DNA of 30,435 nt from VBDM01 sp035280025 (GTDB lineage: Bacteria; Pseudomonadota; Gammaproteobacteria; Burkholderiales; SG8-39): positions 1 to 30,435 of the forward strand of contig DATEGT010000283.1 in the NCBI GenBank assembly GCA_035280025.1, read 5' to 3'. The position numbers were made by a program, and so were the translations under genes. The stretch's first letter is position 1. Every line of letters begins with the position of its first letter. A model generated the notes under the pieces. It was not told where the DNA came from. It was given only the letters and a program-made list of their open reading frames with translations, and made no database searches. Below, in pieces: positions 29,487 through 30,435 of this stretch.

Positions 29487-30435
29487 ATGACCATCCATTC
29501 TTCCGCGCGGAGGTCTTTCCTGAAGACGATGAGCGCATTGGGAGCGGCGGGCGTCGCGGGGCTGAAACCCGGCGCCGCGGCCGCGTACGATCCGAAGGCG
29601 AAGTTCGATCTCAAGGTGACGGAAGTCGAGTTCCGGCGCAACGCCAAGGGCCGGCAGCTCATGGCGAGAATCTACGAGCCGCAGGGCAAGGGTCCGTTCC
29701 CCACGGTGCTCGACCTTCACGGCGGCGCCTGGAATCGCAAGGACCGCCACGCCGAGGAGCCGATGGACCGCGCGATCGCGGCGAGCGGCGTGCTCGTCGT
29801 GGCGATCGACCTGACGATAGCGCCGGAGGCGCCCTACCCCGCGTGTGTGCAGGACGCGAACTACGGGGTGCGCTGGCTGAAATCGAAAGCGGCGCAGTGG
29901 AACGGCGACGCGTCCAGGATCGGCATCTACGGCAGCTCGAGCGGCGGCCACGTCGCGGAGCTCCTCGCGCTGCGCCCGCACGACCCGCGCTACAACGCGA
30001 TCCCGCTCGAGGGCGGCGCGGGCGTCGATGCGACCGTCGCCTGGGTCGCGACCCGCTCGCCGATCAGCAACACCTTCGCCCGCTTCCGGAACGCCGAGGA
30101 AAAGCACCGGGACGGAATGGTGAAGAACAACAAGACATTCTTCGTGCCCTGGGAAACGATCCACGAATCCAACCCGCAGGAAATCCTCGAGCGCCGCGAG
30201 AAAGTGACCCTCGTTCCGCTGCTCGTGATGCAGGGCGCCCTGGACGACAACGTGCTGCCGTCCGCGCAGGAGAAGTTCGTCGCAAGCTACAAGGCCGCGG
30301 GCGGTCCGGTCGAGTACCGCCTGTTTCCGGACAGCGAGCACGAATGGGTCGCCAAGCCCGGGCCCCAGACCGACAAGGCGCGCGAGACGGTGAAGTCGTT
30401 CATCGCGCGGAACGTAGGGCGCGCCGCCGCAGGAT
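29487..30435 (+). CDS. Tat-exported alpha/beta hydrolase (esterase), 3' end outside window
   Basis: The frame is open from ATG at 29487 to the window end, 316 complete codons without a stop. The N-terminus SARRSFLKTMSALGAAGVAGL is a near-perfect Tat signal (RRSFLK), so the enzyme should be exported folded. The hydrolase core shows the oxyanion-hole HGGAW after strand 3, the nucleophile elbow GSSSGGH, GALDDNVLP with the acid, and SEHEW with the catalytic His, as in hormone-sensitive-lipase or BD-FAE type esterases. Most of the fold is therefore inside the window and little is missing. The substrate is unknown. It follows the peroxiredoxin gene closely without a clear ribosome binding site. Confidence 0.87.
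   Translation, partial: MTIHSSARRSFLKTMSALGAAGVAGLKPGAAAAYDPKAKFDLKVTEVEFRRNAKGRQLMARIYEPQGKGPFPTVLDLHGGAWNRKDRHAEEPMDRAIAASGVLVVAIDLTIAPEAPYPACVQDANYGVRWLKSKAAQWNGDASRIGIYGSSSGGHVAELLALRPHDPRYNAIPLEGGAGVDATVAWVATRSPISNTFARFRNAEEKHRDGMVKNNKTFFVPWETIHESNPQEILERREKVTLVPLLVMQGALDDNVLPSAQEKFVASYKAAGGPVEYRLFPDSEHEWVAKPGPQTDKARETVKSFIARNVGRAAAG

Overview
The window looks like a chromosomal piece of a GC-rich betaproteobacterium of Burkholderiales or Nitrosomonadales type, probably environmental. The grounds are the aat-bpt-pyrD order, an orphan RsxB in front of nth, a Bug-family receptor, TRAP and TAXI receptors, and very tight gene packing: many ATGA or GTGA overlaps and convergent genes separated by 0-15 bases. 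No rRNA, tRNA, insertion sequence, CRISPR array or phage gene was seen. Both ends cut through genes.

Region by region. (1) 1-5013, minus strand: a five-gene archaic chaperone-usher (Csu-type) pilus operon, with major pilin, minor pilin, chaperone, usher and a two-domain tip protein cut by the window start. It is preceded by 452 bases without a convincing gene (5014-5465), which hold its probable promoter and an inverted repeat. (2) 5466-11205, plus strand: L-2-haloacid dehalogenase, Nudix hydrolase, a Tat-exported Rieske-like protein, then housekeeping genes aat and bpt (N-degron tagging), pyrD, rsxB and nth. (3) 11221-12647, minus strand: two small c-type cytochromes and a cell-wall amidase, divergent from a MoxR ATPase gene (12693-13538). 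(4) 13539-23703: an accessory block with a chemoreceptor carrying a C-terminal Cache domain, a glutathione S-transferase, an MFS acid transporter, a TRAP transporter operon (receptor, small and large permease) that continues into a VOC enzyme and a nitroreductase, and divergently a polysaccharide-deacetylase-like gene, an SDR dehydrogenase and a Bug receptor. It reads as an uptake-and-catabolism module for an unknown organic acid or aromatic compound. (5) 23723-27052, plus strand: a CoxE-like VWA protein (usual partner of MoxR), a DUF4189 protein, a zinc-ribbon membrane protein and a TAXI receptor. (6) 27056-30435: an orphan GspE/PilB-type ATPase (minus), a Prx5-type peroxiredoxin and a Tat-exported alpha/beta hydrolase cut by the window end.

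The most interesting signals are: a C-x9-C 'LGxC' motif shared by two neighbouring, unrelated proteins (zinc-ribbon and TAXI receptor); several genes whose -10 box lies exactly six bases before the start codon and which lack a ribosome binding site, suggesting leaderless mRNAs; two genes whose only sensible start is CTG; a palindromic -10 that could drive transcription both ways; an 18-base tandem repeat in phase with the TRAP receptor stop codon; and a roughly 10 kb catabolic block lying between moxR and its usual VWA partner. All functions are read from sequence motifs; no database search was possible.
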